From: Saccharopolyspora thermophila
GTDB lineage: Bacteria > Actinomycetota > Actinomycetes > Mycobacteriales > Pseudonocardiaceae
Direction of reading: 5' to 3'
DNA length: 64,000 bases
Assembly: GCF_014646075.1 (NCBI RefSeq)
Contig: NZ_BMMT01000012.1
Location: 1 to 64,000 of the forward strand
The notes under the pieces are model-generated. The model did not search any database. It worked only from the letters and a program-made list of their open reading frames with translations, and was not told where the DNA came from. This document shows positions 44,537-56,262 of the stretch, piece by piece; the stretch's first letter is position 1, and each line of letters opens with the position of its first letter. The position numbers were made by a program, and so were the translations under genes.

Positions 44537-46649
44537 GCGAGGCAGGACCATAACCCGCCGCGCCCCCACCCCCCGAAGCCCCCGAGCGCACTGGCTGCTG
44601 CTCGGCACCGTGCTCGTCGTGCTGTGCGGCCTGCTCGGACTGGACGTCCTCATCACCGGCCCCCGCGACGGGGGAGACCGCCCCAGCGGGTCCCGCCAGT
44701 TCGTGCCTCCGGCGGCCTACGCCGGCGGGTCGATCATCGACCCGCGCGAGCCGACGGTGCGGCACCCGCCGCCGCGCACCCTGGCGCTGACCGTCGTCGA
44801 CGGCCCCGATCCCCAGTGGACGCCGCAGGTCCTGGACGTGCTGGCTAGGCACGGCGTGCGCGCCACGTTCTTCGTCTCCGGCGCCCGCGCCGCGCAACAC
44901 CCCGACCTGGTCCGGCGCATCCTCGACGCCGGGCACGAACTCGGCAACCGCACCACGTCGGGCATCGACCTGCGCGGGGTCGGGGACCGCCGCGTCCAGC
45001 TGGAGCTGCAGGCCACCGACCTGGCCCTGGCCGGGGCGGCCGGGGTCACCGCCAACCTCGTGCAACCGCCCTACACCTCCAGCGGCTCGCTCGACCACGA
45101 CGCGTGGAACGCGATCCTGCGCATCGGCAACCACGGGCGACAGGTGGTGCTGGCCGACCTCGATTCCCAGGGCTGGCGCCGTCCTGGCCTGGACGCGGTG
45201 CTGGCCAACTCGACACCGCACGACGACTGCGGCGCGGTGCTGCTGATGCACGACGCGGTCGGCCCGGACACCGCCGCGGCCCTGGACCGGCTGCTCCCGC
45301 AGCTGCAGCGCACCGGATGGCGGGTCGACTCGGTGGGCGGGGTGTTCCGGCTGCCCGCGACGATGAACCAGGCCCGCATCGTCGACCGGGTCGGCGGCGC
45401 GCTGTTCATCGCCGCCGTGCAGGTCTCCGGCTGGTTGGCGGGCGCGCTGCGGGTGCTGCTCGTGGTCGCGACCGCGCTGGCCGCGCTGCGGTTGCTCCTG
45501 GTGCTTATCGTCGCACCGCTGCACGCCCGCCGCGCCCGCCGGTGGACGGCGCCCTGGCAGATCAGCCAGCGGATCGGCGTGATCGTCCCGGCCTACAACG
45601 AGGAGGCCGGGATCGCGAACACGGTGCGCTCGATCCTGGCCTCCGACCACCCGGTCGAGGTAATCGTGGTGGACGACGGTTCCACCGACCGCACCGCCGA
45701 GATCGTCGAGCGGATGCAGCGGCGGTTCCCGCGCGTCCGGCTGGTCCGCCAACAGAACGCGGGCAAGGCCGCCGCGCTGAACACCGGGCTGGCCGCGGCG
45801 AACTCCGAGCTGGTGGTCATGGTCGACGGCGACACGGTGCTCGAACCCGAGGCGGTCGGCCGGCTGGTGGCGCACTTCACCGACGCCACGGTCGGCGCCG
45901 TCGCCGGCAACGTCAAGGTCGGCAACCGCGGTCGGCTGCTCGGGCGCTGGCAGCACGTGGAGTACGTAGTCGGGTTCAACCTCGACCGGCGGCTGTATGA
46001 CGTGCTGCACTGCACGCCGACGGTGCCCGGCGCGCTCGGCGCGTTCCGGCGGTCGGCGATCCAGCAGGCCGGTGGGGTCAGCGACGACACCCTCGCCGAG
46101 GACACCGACCTGACCATGGCCCTGGAGCGCGACGGGTGGCGGGTGGCCTACGAGGAGCGGGCCCTGTCCTGGACGGAGGCACCGGCCACCTTCGGGCAGC
46201 TGTGGAAGCAGCGGTACCGCTGGTGCTACGGGACGCTGCAGGCGGTGTGGAAGCACCGGCGGGCGGTGGTGGAGCGCGGTGCGGCCGGTCGACTGGGTCG
46301 GCGCGGGCTGCCCTACCTGCTGCTGTTCCAGGTGGGGCTGCAGGTGATCGCGCCGGTGGTGGACGTGACGGCGGTGTTCGCGCTGTTCGCCCAGGACGCG
46401 ACGACCGTCGCCGCCACCTGGCTCGGGTTCCTGTTGCTGCAGGCGGTGCCCGCGGTGATCGCGTTCCGGCTGGACGGCGAGCGGTTGCGCCCGCTGCTGT
46501 CGCTGCCGCTGCAACAGGTGGTGTACCGGCAGGTGATGTACCTGGTCGTGGTGCAGTCGGTGATCACCGCGCTGTCCGGGGCGCGCCTGCCATGGCAGAA
46601 GTTGCCGCGCCGCGGCCGGATCGCGCCGCTGCCGGTGGGGCGGCGCTGA
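44514..46649 (+). CDS. NodB-like (degenerate) and GT2 glycosyltransferase fusion, membrane-bound
   Basis: A protein of about 711 residues. One N-terminal helix, then a polysaccharide-deacetylase-like domain: LTVVDGPDP replaces the usual LTFDDGPDP, and GNRTTSGIDL replaces GNHTxxHxxL, so the catalytic Asp and both metal His are missing. After a helix pair comes a processive GT2 domain with VVDDGSTDRT, DGD, EDTDLT and QRYRW, as in chitin or hyaluronan-type synthases, then C-terminal helices. The GT2 part looks active and the deacetylase inactive. ATG 44514 is chosen; a conserved-looking start at ITRRAPTP has ATA in place of ATG. Confidence 0.82.
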   Translation: MPRPRTPERGRTITRRAPTPRSPRAHWLLLGTVLVVLCGLLGLDVLITGPRDGGDRPSGSRQFVPPAAYAGGSIIDPREPTVRHPPPRTLALTVVDGPDPQWTPQVLDVLARHGVRATFFVSGARAAQHPDLVRRILDAGHELGNRTTSGIDLRGVGDRRVQLELQATDLALAGAAGVTANLVQPPYTSSGSLDHDAWNAILRIGNHGRQVVLADLDSQGWRRPGLDAVLANSTPHDDCGAVLLMHDAVGPDTAAALDRLLPQLQRTGWRVDSVGGVFRLPATMNQARIVDRVGGALFIAAVQVSGWLAGALRVLLVVATALAALRLLLVLIVAPLHARRARRWTAPWQISQRIGVIVPAYNEEAGIANTVRSILASDHPVEVIVVDDGSTDRTAEIVERMQRRFPRVRLVRQQNAGKAAALNTGLAAANSELVVMVDGDTVLEPEAVGRLVAHFTDATVGAVAGNVKVGNRGRLLGRWQHVEYVVGFNLDRRLYDVLHCTPTVPGALGAFRRSAIQQAGGVSDDTLAEDTDLTMALERDGWRVAYEERALSWTEAPATFGQLWKQRYRWCYGTLQAVWKHRRAVVERGAAGRLGRRGLPYLLLFQVGLQVIAPVVDVTAVFALFAQDATTVAATWLGFLLLQAVPAVIAFRLDGERLRPLLSLPLQQVVYRQVMYLVVVQSVITALSGARLPWQKLPRRGRIAPLPVGRR

Positions 46650-46744
46650 CGCGGCTGCTCGTCGACGACCAACGACCGCAGCGTGGCGGCCGGTGCGCTG
46701 CCGGAGGGCTCGGGCTGCGGGATGATGGCCCTGGGGGAATGGTG

Positions 46745-48693
<1,949 letters not shown>

Positions 48694-48697
<4 letters not shown>

Positions 48698-50253
48698 GCG
48701 AGCTGTCCGCGGTCGAGCTGGAGGTCTTCCGGCACGCCCTGGCCGGGGTCGCCGACGAGATGGGCGTGGCGCTGCGCCGGGCCGCCTACTCGCCGAACAT
48801 CAAGGAACGCGCCGACTGCTCGGCCGCGGTGTTCGACGCCGACGGCGAGATGGTGGCGCAGGCCGAGCACATCCCGGTGCACCTGGGCGCGATGCCCGCC
48901 AGCGTCCGGGCCGTGCTGGACACGTTCGGCGAGCTGCGGCCCGGCGACCAGGTGTGCGTCAACGACCCGTACCTGGGCGGCACCCACCTGCCCGACCTGA
49001 CCATCGTGGCCGCGGTCGGCTACGGCGACCGGTTGCTGGGCTACGTCGCCAACCGGGCGCACCACGCCGACGTCGCCGGGGCCGCGCCGGGCTCGATGCC
49101 GGCCACCGCGACCGAGATCGCCATGGAGGGGGTGCGCATCCCGCCGGTGCTCGTCGCCGACGCCGACGGCGAGCGGGTCGACGTCGTGCGGCTGATCGCG
49201 GCGAACTCCCGCACCCCCGGGGAACGCCGCGGCGACCTGCGCGCCCAGTTCGCGGCCAACCACGTGGGGTCGGTGCGGTTGCGGGAACTGGCCCGGCGGA
49301 TGGGGTCGCAGCGGCTGCGGACGGCGATGGCCGCGGTGTGCGACTACTCCGACCGGCGGGTGCGCGCGGCCATCCGCGACATCCCCGACGGCTGCTACCG
49401 CTGCGAGGATTCGCTGGAGATCGGCGACGGGGTGCCGATCCGGGCGGCGGTGACCGTGACCGGTGACGAGGTGTCGGTGGACTTCGACGGCACCGCGGCG
49501 CAGGTGCCGGTGAACTGCAACGCGGTGTTCGCGGTGACGCTGTCGGCCTCGATGTTCGTGTTTCGCGTGCTCACCGACCCGGACGCGCCGCCCAACGCCG
49601 GGTGCTACCGGGCGCTGCACGTCACCGCCCCGGAGGGCACCGTGGTCAACCCGGTGTTCCCGGCACCGACCGCGGCCGGCAACGTGGAGACCAGCCAGCG
49701 CATCGTGGACGTGCTGCTCGGCGCCTTCGCCCAGGCCATCCCGGACCGCGTCCCGGCGGGTAGCCAGGGCACCATGAACAACCTGCTCATCGGCGGCAGC
49801 GAACCGGCGTTCAGCTACTACGAGACGCTCGGCGGCGGCGAGGGCGGCACGCCCGCCCGGCCCGGCATGTCCGGGGTGCACACGGGCATGACCAACACCC
49901 AGAACACCCCGGCCGAGGCGGTCGAGCTGGACTACCCGCTGCGCGTGTGGCGCTACGAGCTGCGGTCCGGCTCCGGTGGCGCGGGACGGCACCCCGGCGG
50001 GGAGGGCCTGGTGCGGGAGATCGAGGCCCTGACCGACTGCACGCTCACCATCCAGTCCGAACGGCGCACCCACGCTCCCCGCGGCGCGCGGGGCGGTGGG
50101 CCGGGGGCGACCGGGCGCAACGTCCTGGTGCACCCCGACGGCTCCGAGCAGACGCTGGCCGCCAAGGGCACCTGGCCGCTGCGCCGCTGCACCAGGGTCC
50201 GCATCGAAACCCCAGGTGGCGGTGGTTGGGGCGATGCGGACCAAGGCGGTTGA
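48694..50253 (+). CDS. hyuB: Hydantoinase/oxoprolinase subunit B
   Basis: A protein of 519 residues. It carries the family segments LRRAAYSPNIKERADCSAAVFD, CVNDPYLGGTHLPD, NRAHHADVAG and GGGGWGDA at the C-terminus. It works with subunit A. ATG 48694 overlaps the hyuA stop (ATGA). A hairpin follows at 50324-50350, and the Nramp-like gene converges. The substrate is not fixed by sequence. Confidence 0.93.
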
Positions 50254-50323
50254 GCGCTACCCTGGGGGTGCCGGCCGGGCGCTTCGCGCTGGCACGTGGA
50301 GCACAGCACCCCCGGTCCGGCGG

Positions 50324-50350
50324 AGCCTCCGACCCGCGCGGCCGGAGGCT
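50324..50350. terminator. Hairpin between hyuB and the Nramp-like gene
   Basis: AGCCTCCG and CGGAGGCT form a perfect 8-bp stem around an 11-base loop, followed by TCTCC. It lies 70 bases after hyuB and 58 before the convergent stop. Confidence 0.55.
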
Positions 50351-50407
50351 TCTCCGTCTCCGGCCCACCTCTCACGTGCCCAGCGCTCCCAACGGGCCCT
50401 TCCCGGC

Positions 50408-51844
50408 TCAGCCGAGGAGCTTGTCGAGCTGTTGGTACACCGTCAGGACCGCCATGATGCCGAACAGCAGGATCGACCAGACCAGGGCCACCAGGCGAAA
50501 ACCGCGGACCCGGATCTGCTCCGGCAGCATCCTGCGGTTGATCACGATCAGCAGGCCGGAGTACAGGAACATCATGGCGCCGCCGGTGCACGCCGCGATC
50601 GTCGCCAGCAGCAGCGGCTGGCCGAGCCCGGCGATGACGACGATCGTGCCGATGAGCACCAGGCCCCACACCAAGCCCGCGTAGATCTTGCTTTCCGAGG
50701 CGTTCGGGAAGTACGTCGTCTTCAGCACGTCGGCGGCCAGCCGGCTGGTGTAGTCGACGATGCCCAGCGCCGCGGTGAACATCGAGAACGCGCCCACGAT
50801 CCAGAAGAAGTAGCCGAACCACGTCCCGGCCTGCGCCATCATCCGCTCGCCCTCGACGCGCAGGAACGACACGTTGTTGGACAGGCCGCTGCTGCCGAAG
50901 ACCGTGGCGTAGGCCAGCAACGACATGAACACGATGGACAGGAACGTGATGAGCACGAACGTCACCAACTGCTCCTTGCTGGCGAAGCGCCACCACACCC
51001 GCCAGCGCGCCAGGTTCTCGTCGGTGGCCGGGAAGATGAACCCAGCCTGGCCACGGGCCTCCACCTCGCCGGTCAGCGGCGAGACGATCTTCGGCACGTA
51101 GCGGCCCATGCCGAAGCCCTTGTCACGGATCCAGTTGCTCTGCACCAGGTTCTGCCCACCGCCGGCACCGGCGAACGCCAGTGCCCCCATCAGAAGGGCG
51201 AAGCCCAGTTCGGCGGCCGGGAATCCCGGCTGCGTCACCACCTTCGGCAGACCCGCCCACGCGTCGGCGCCGATGACGAACAGCGCTGCGACCACGATGA
51301 GCAGCAGGACCGCCGCGACCTTGAGCATCTGCGCGCGCTCCAGCGCGGTGTAGACCGCGGGCGCCAGGGTCAGGATCAGCGCCACCACGACCAGGATCAC
51401 GACGCTGATCACCGGGACGCTGCCGCCGAACGCGTACGACGCCAGGGTCGCCGAACTGGTCGCCCAGGCCGGCCACAGGTTGGCGAAGTAGCACATGATC
51501 GCGAACACCAGGCCCCAGTGCTTCCACAGCCGGCTGAATCCGGTGACCGCGGTTTCCCCGGTCGCCAGCGTGTAGCGCTCGATCTCCATGTTCAGGAAGT
51601 ACTGCGTCACCAGACCGAGCAGCGCGGCCCAGACGAACGTCAGCCCGACCTGCGAGGTGATGTACGGGAACAGGATGAACTCACCGCTGGCCAGGCCGAC
51701 GCCCGCGGCGACGATGCCGGGGCCGATCAATCGCCATTGCCTGCTGGGTGGTTCGGGCAGGTCGGCGACCTGCGGGCGCGGGATGTGCTTGTCCGGGAAT
51801 GCTTCCGCCGGTCCGGTAAGGCTCGCTTCGTTGCGGTTGGCCAT
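50408..51844 (-). CDS. Nramp-related transporter without the DPGN motif
   Basis: A protein of 478 residues with about 11-12 helices of the Nramp/LeuT-like type. Helix 1 reads GPGIVAAGVGLASGEFILFP; canonical Nramp proteins have DPGN, which binds metal, so Asp and Asn are absent here. The helix 6 Met-containing MPH-type motif was also not found (ALLMGALAFAGAGGGQ stands nearby). It probably does not carry Mn or Fe. It is convergent with hyuAB, and a link with hydantoin uptake is possible but unproven. ATG 51844 has GAGGGG upstream. Confidence 0.75.
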   Translation of the reverse strand: MANRNEASLTGPAEAFPDKHIPRPQVADLPEPPSRQWRLIGPGIVAAGVGLASGEFILFPYITSQVGLTFVWAALLGLVTQYFLNMEIERYTLATGETAVTGFSRLWKHWGLVFAIMCYFANLWPAWATSSATLASYAFGGSVPVISVVILVVVALILTLAPAVYTALERAQMLKVAAVLLLIVVAALFVIGADAWAGLPKVVTQPGFPAAELGFALLMGALAFAGAGGGQNLVQSNWIRDKGFGMGRYVPKIVSPLTGEVEARGQAGFIFPATDENLARWRVWWRFASKEQLVTFVLITFLSIVFMSLLAYATVFGSSGLSNNVSFLRVEGERMMAQAGTWFGYFFWIVGAFSMFTAALGIVDYTSRLAADVLKTTYFPNASESKIYAGLVWGLVLIGTIVVIAGLGQPLLLATIAACTGGAMMFLYSGLLIVINRRMLPEQIRVRGFRLVALVWSILLFGIMAVLTVYQQLDKLLG

Positions 51845-51981
51845 GGGGACCCCTCGTTCGTCGCTGGCGGGTCGGACCGGTCCCCGCGGTGTTGCGTACC
51901 ACCACCTGGCGACCGGCGCGCACACGGTAAGTCACCGAACGCGCGGGTCGGAGAATCGTGACCTTTTCGTCGCAGACGCGG

Positions 51982-52893
51982 TCAGCGCTTGCGCACGTCG
52001 GCCCGCTTGAGCCGTTCCGCGACCGCTTCGCGGTCCCGCTGCGCGCGTTCTTGGCTCTGCCGCGCCGCTTTCGCCTGGCGTCGCAGTTCGCGCAGTTCGT
52101 CGTCCACCTGCTCGAGTTCCGCCCGCAGCCGCGCGCGGCGTTGCTCGGCTTCGCGCTGCGCGCGCTCGATCTTCTCGACCGCGTCCGCAGCCTCGCCGAG
52201 CTGCTGGTCGCTGCACTTCAGCCGCGTGCGGAGCTCCCGCACGACCGCGCTGCGCTCGTCCCGCTCGCGCTTTTCGTTGGCGCGCCGTTCCCGATCCCGC
52301 TGCACACGCCGTTCCCGCTCGGCGGTGCGGGCCCCGGCTTCCACCGTCGCGCGCCGGTCGCGTTCGGCTCGCGCGGGTGCTGTGGTCGCGCTGCGCCGGA
52401 CGGCGACCAAGGACAGTTCGTCGAGCCCGAACCCGCTGTATGTCAGGGGTTTCGCCAGGGTGCCCGCGCGCACCGCTTGTCCGGCTTCGGGTTCGGACAG
52501 GGCGGCGGTGAGGGTCTGCTCGACCTGGTCGCGCACCGCGTCGGCCAGCGGGTGGCCGCGTTCCCGCGCGAGATCCGCGGCCCGGTCGGTGAGTGCGCGC
52601 AGCAGCCGGGTGCGGTCGGCGGCCAGGGTGCGCAGTTCGTCGCCGCGCAGTTCGCGTTGCGCGGCGCGCATCCGGTCGCCGAGGTCGAGCAGCTCGTCGA
52701 GGCCGCGCGGTTCGTGCGCGGCGAGCAGGTTCACCGCCCACGCCGCGGTCGTGGGTTTGCGGAGCTTGCGGATCGAAGCGGCGAGTTCCTCGTCCCCGCT
52801 GTCGCGGGCGGCAGCGGCCTGCCGGTCCCGTTCGGAGACGAAGTCGGCCGGGTCGGTGCCGTACAGCTCGCGGGCCACGTCCTGCAACTCCAC
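51982..52893 (-). CDS. Coiled-coil protein of unknown function
   Basis: A protein of 303 residues. The first 95 residues are a small helical region (ELYGTDPADFVSERD; KLRKPTTAAWAVNLLA). From about 175 to the end it is a charged coiled coil of Arg, Glu, Gln and Ala. There is no signal or membrane segment. The GTG start at 52893 is the first codon of the conserved-looking part, but its ribosome site is weak. It is divergent from the EspR-like gene. Confidence 0.75.
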   Translation of the reverse strand: MELQDVARELYGTDPADFVSERDRQAAAARDSGDEELAASIRKLRKPTTAAWAVNLLAAHEPRGLDELLDLGDRMRAAQRELRGDELRTLAADRTRLLRALTDRAADLARERGHPLADAVRDQVEQTLTAALSEPEAGQAVRAGTLAKPLTYSGFGLDELSLVAVRRSATTAPARAERDRRATVEAGARTAERERRVQRDRERRANEKRERDERSAVVRELRTRLKCSDQQLGEAADAVEKIERAQREAEQRRARLRAELEQVDDELRELRRQAKAARQSQERAQRDREAVAERLKRADVRKR

Positions 52894-53036
52894 CGGCCCA
52901 ACGTGCCACGCGGTTCCGGTCGCCGCGAGGCGGCTCGGGGCTACCGGCACACCCCCACGTGCCGGTGCCCCCTCCGGCGCGCCGCATACAGCTGTTGACG
53001 GCGGGATCAGTACTGTAAACACACAGCCTACAACGC

Positions 53037-53054
53037 TGTCAACACCGGTTGACA
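53037..53054. promoter_or_regulatory. 18-bp inverted repeat TGTCAA-N6-TTGACA
   Basis: Perfect 6-base arms with a 6-base spacer (CACCGG) between the coiled-coil gene and the EspR-like gene. A further TTGACG lies at 52995-53000. The position suggests an autoregulatory operator or promoter elements. Confidence 0.4.
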
Positions 53055-53106
53055 CGTGGTAGGAATGGCCGATCCACCGTTGGCAGCTGCGTTTCGGGGG
53101 GCAGCC

Positions 53107-53529
53107 ATGGACGGACGTGACAGCAGAACCTTCGCCGAGCGCCTGCGGCATCTGATCAAAACCGTGCATCCGGCCGACCGCGGGCCCTACAGCTACCGGG
53201 AGGTCGAGGCCGGCATCAGGGACCACCCAGGGGCGGTGACCGCCGCCTACGTGCAGCAGCTCGCCTCCGGCAAGCAGCCGAACCCGCGCAAGCACACCAT
53301 CGAGGCCCTGGCGGCGTTCTTCGGGGTGCCCGTCGCCTACTTCTTCGACGACGCGGTGGCGCAGCGGGTCGACGCGCAGCTCAGCGAGCTGGTCGACTGG
53401 CGCAACACCGAGGCCGGGGAGCTGATGCAGCGCCTGACCCGGTTGAGCCCGGGGCACCGCGAGGCGGTGGCGGCGATGATCGATCACCTGGCGGCCTGCG
53501 AACGCCGGGCCGGGCGGCGCTGCGGCTGA
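53107..53529 (+). CDS. EspR-like HTH nucleoid/ESX regulator
   Basis: A protein of 140 residues. Residues 8-85 match the layout of mycobacterial EspR: FAERLRHLIKTVHPADRGPY, AYVQQLASGKQPNP and ALAAFFGVPVAYFFDD, followed by a C-terminal helical dimer region (LSPGHREAVAAMIDHL). EspR binds DNA as a dimer of dimers and controls the espACD locus in M. tuberculosis. Here it lies about 37 kb from the ESX genes. ATG 53107 aligns with the EspR start. Upstream GTG/ATG codons in the same frame are less likely. Confidence 0.8.
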   Translation: MDGRDSRTFAERLRHLIKTVHPADRGPYSYREVEAGIRDHPGAVTAAYVQQLASGKQPNPRKHTIEALAAFFGVPVAYFFDDAVAQRVDAQLSELVDWRNTEAGELMQRLTRLSPGHREAVAAMIDHLAACERRAGRRCG

Positions 53530-53591
53530 TCGTCGGCAGTCGCGCTCGTCACTGCCCGGAATCCCGCCGCGGGCCGGGCGTTGACCCAGAT

Positions 53592-54587
53592 GTGACTGCA
53601 CGGTTGTCGGTGCTGGACCGCTCGCACCTCTCCCAGGGTCGGAGCCCGCAGCAGGCGTTGCGCGACACCGTCCGGTTCGCGCAGGAGGTCGAGGCCCTCG
53701 GCTACCACCGGTTCTGGGTGGCCGAGCATCACGGCGTGCCCGGGGTCGCCGGGTCGGCGCCGACCGTGCTGGCCGCCGCTGTCGCCGCCGCGACCAGCCG
53801 CATCCGGGTCGGCACCGGGGGCGTGATGCTGCCCAACCACCAGCCGCTGGTGGTCGCCGAGCAGTTCGGGGTGCTGGGGTCGCTCTTCCCCGGCCGCATC
53901 GACGTCGGGCTCGGCCGCTCGGTCGGGTTCACCAGCGGTATCCGGCGGGCGCTCGGGCGGGACAAGGACGCCGCCGACGGGTTCGGTGACCAGCTGGCCG
54001 AACTGCTCGGTTACCTGGTGGGGCGGCCGGAGGCGCACCCCGGGGTGCACGCGGTCGCCGCCGAGGGCGTGCCACTGCCGGTGTTCGTGCTGGCCACCGG
54101 GTCGGGTGCGGACCTCGCCGCCGAGTTCGGCCTGCCCCTGGTGATCGCCGCGGTGCGCGGCGACGAGCGGATGGCGCGCACCATCGACGCCTACCGAGCG
54201 GGTTTCCGGCCCTCGGCGTGGGCTGACGAGCCGTACGTGATCGTCGCCAAGTCGGTCGCGGTGGCCGACACCGCGGAGCGGGCGCGGCGGCTGCTGGTGC
54301 CGGAGGCGTGGGCGCTGGCGCAGTCGCGGACACGCGGCGAGTTCCCGCCGCTGGAGCCGCCGGAGCAGGTGCTGGCGCGGGAGATGTCCGACCGCGAGCG
54401 CGCCGAGTTCGAACGCGCGTTGCAGGGCCACGTGTACGGCACCCCGCACGAGGTGGCGCTCGCGCTGAAGGCCCTGCATGATCGGACCGGCGCCGACGAG
54501 CTGCTGGTGACGACGACGGCCCACGACCCGCGGGACCGGCTGGCGTCCTACCGTGCCCTCGCCGAACTCACCGGGATCTCCGCCTGA
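53592..54587 (+). CDS. LLM-class flavin-dependent oxidoreductase
   Basis: A protein of 331 residues with the luciferase-like pattern: LSVLDRSHLSQGRSP at the N-terminus, RFWVAEHHG, TSRIRVGTGGVMLPNH, AEQFGVLGSLFPGRIDVGLGR and a C-terminal FMN-phosphate-binding region (HVYGTPHEVALALKAL). The MsnO8-like subclass is likely. Cofactor FMN or F420 and the substrate are unknown. The GTG start at 53592 is used because it precedes the conserved first strand. Confidence 0.9.
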   Translation: MTARLSVLDRSHLSQGRSPQQALRDTVRFAQEVEALGYHRFWVAEHHGVPGVAGSAPTVLAAAVAAATSRIRVGTGGVMLPNHQPLVVAEQFGVLGSLFPGRIDVGLGRSVGFTSGIRRALGRDKDAADGFGDQLAELLGYLVGRPEAHPGVHAVAAEGVPLPVFVLATGSGADLAAEFGLPLVIAAVRGDERMARTIDAYRAGFRPSAWADEPYVIVAKSVAVADTAERARRLLVPEAWALAQSRTRGEFPPLEPPEQVLAREMSDRERAEFERALQGHVYGTPHEVALALKALHDRTGADELLVTTTAHDPRDRLASYRALAELTGISA

Positions 54588-54653
54588 CCGCCGCGCAACC
54601 CCCACACCTCGACGACCCGCGCCGAGCTGGTGCGGGGTGCCTCGCCTCGGGAG

Positions 54654-55536
54654 TCACGGGGAGATGCCGCGACGAAGGTGGCCCGGAAGGTGGTGGCGGC
54701 GGTCCACGTCGCGGCGGCGGCTGGAATACAGTTGCCAGGGCACGCTGACCACCATCACGCCCGGTTCGAAGCGCAGCCGCCACGTCAGGCGCAGCGAGCT
54801 CTGGTTGTGCAGGAGGTTCTCCCACCAGCGGCCCACCACGTACTCCGGGATGTAGACGCACACCAGGTCGCGCGGGCTCTCCCGGCGGATCCGCTTGATG
54901 TGATCGACGACCGGCCGGGTGATCTCCCGGTACGGCGACTCGACGACCTTCAGCGGCACGTCGATGTCGTGGCGCTCCCACTCGGCGCGCAGCACGTGCG
55001 TGTCGGCGTCGTCGACGTTGACGGTCAGCGCGGTCAGGGTGTCCGGCCGGTTGGCCTTGGCGAACGCCAGCGCCCGCAGCGTCGGCTTGTGCACTGTGGA
55101 CACCAGGACCACCGCGTGCACCCGGCTGGGCAGGGTGATTCCGCCGTCCTCCAGCTCCAGTTCGCGGCGCACCTGCCCGTAGTGCCGGTGAATGCCGCGC
55201 ATCAGCAGGAACAGCAGCGGTATCGCGATCACCACCAGGTAGACGCCGTGGCTGAACTTGGTGGCCCGCACCACCACGAGCACGACTGCGGTCATGACCA
55301 CGCCGAAGGCGTTGACCAGCCGCCACCCACGGGGTCAGGTGCAGCACGGCGAGCCCGCCGAGGGAGAGGATCAGCAGGATCTCCTGCGTGGCGTAGGTGA
55401 CCGAGGACAGTGGGTCGCTGGCGAAGATCGGGAGCGCCAGCCGTTTCGGCAGCAGCGTCTGCCCGAGCCGGTCGCTGCGAATGGGCCGCCCCAGCACCCA
55501 CCGCTTGATCATCTGCCCGGCGGACGCCACTCCCAC
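54654..55536 (-). pseudogene. APC-family amino acid permease with large internal deletion
   Basis: The first 65 codons (KRWVLGRPIRSDRLGQTLLPKR; ASDPLSSVTYATQEILLILS) match the start of a roughly 650-residue APC permease. At about 55320-55340 the sequence jumps to the family's last membrane segments and C-terminal domain (NAFGVVMTAVVLVVVRATKF; RGIHRHYGQVRRELEL; HNQSSLRLTWRLRF), in another frame. About ten membrane helices are missing. It cannot transport. Deletion rather than sequence error is likely, because hundreds of residues are lost. Confidence 0.78.
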
Positions 55537-55589
55537 AGGCTAGGCGCGTTCCCGCGCGCGCACCCTGGGTCGCCGCGCGTCCGGCCGGA

Positions 55590-56183
55590 TCACCAGGCGT
55601 TCTCCCGCACGTACGGCCGGCTCCACAGCGCGACCTCCAGGGTGACCGCCTTGAGCCACGCCCGGTGCATGCGTTCGATGTCGTCCTGGCCGTGGCCCTT
55701 GCGCGCCAGGAACGGCCGGGTGGTTTCCGTGATCGGGAAGATGAAGGCGATGAGGTGGCGCAGCGGAACCTGGTCGACGGCGTCGACGTGGTCGGTCTGG
55801 TCCTTCTTCGCCTTCGTGTGGCGCAGTGCGATCTCCTGCTGGTAGTCCAGCCACGTCTGGTCGTGAGGCCGCCGGCAGGTGTCGAGGATCCACTGCTCGA
55901 ACCGCGGCCGGACCCGCTCCAGGTATGTCGGGTCCGGTGCACCGCCCGGTGGGGCGAAGTAGGCGGCCAGGTGCGGATGCGACGCGACGTAGTCGTACCA
56001 GGTGGCCACGACGTCACTGACCTGGTCGGCGAGAACGTCGCCGACCATGCGCAACGCCTCGTCGTCCTCCGCCGTCCACAGCAGCGTCTGCTTCAGCTCG
56101 TCGAGCTCGGCCATCGTGACCGGCGAGTGCGCCACCTGCGGCTCGCCGTAGGTGTACCCGGGGATGGTGCTTGCCGTGCTCAT
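55590..56183 (-). CDS. Protoglobin-domain protein
   Basis: A protein of 197 residues with the length and helical layout of single-domain protoglobins (GYTYGEPQVAHSPVT at the N-terminus, YDYVASHPHLAAYF in the middle). The proximal His is predicted in EIALRHTKAKK. It should bind heme and O2, CO or NO. No partner domain is fused. It is the last gene on the strand after the phosphoketolase-acetate kinase operon, with an 80-base gap. Confidence 0.88.
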   Translation of the reverse strand: MSTASTIPGYTYGEPQVAHSPVTMAELDELKQTLLWTAEDDEALRMVGDVLADQVSDVVATWYDYVASHPHLAAYFAPPGGAPDPTYLERVRPRFEQWILDTCRRPHDQTWLDYQQEIALRHTKAKKDQTDHVDAVDQVPLRHLIAFIFPITETTRPFLARKGHGQDDIERMHRAWLKAVTLEVALWSRPYVRENAW

Positions 56184-56262
56184 GGGAACTCCCCTGCTCG
56201 CGGTTCCGGAACGCTTTGGGCATACCCCGCGGCCGCGGCGTTCCCACCCGGCGCGCGGGCGC

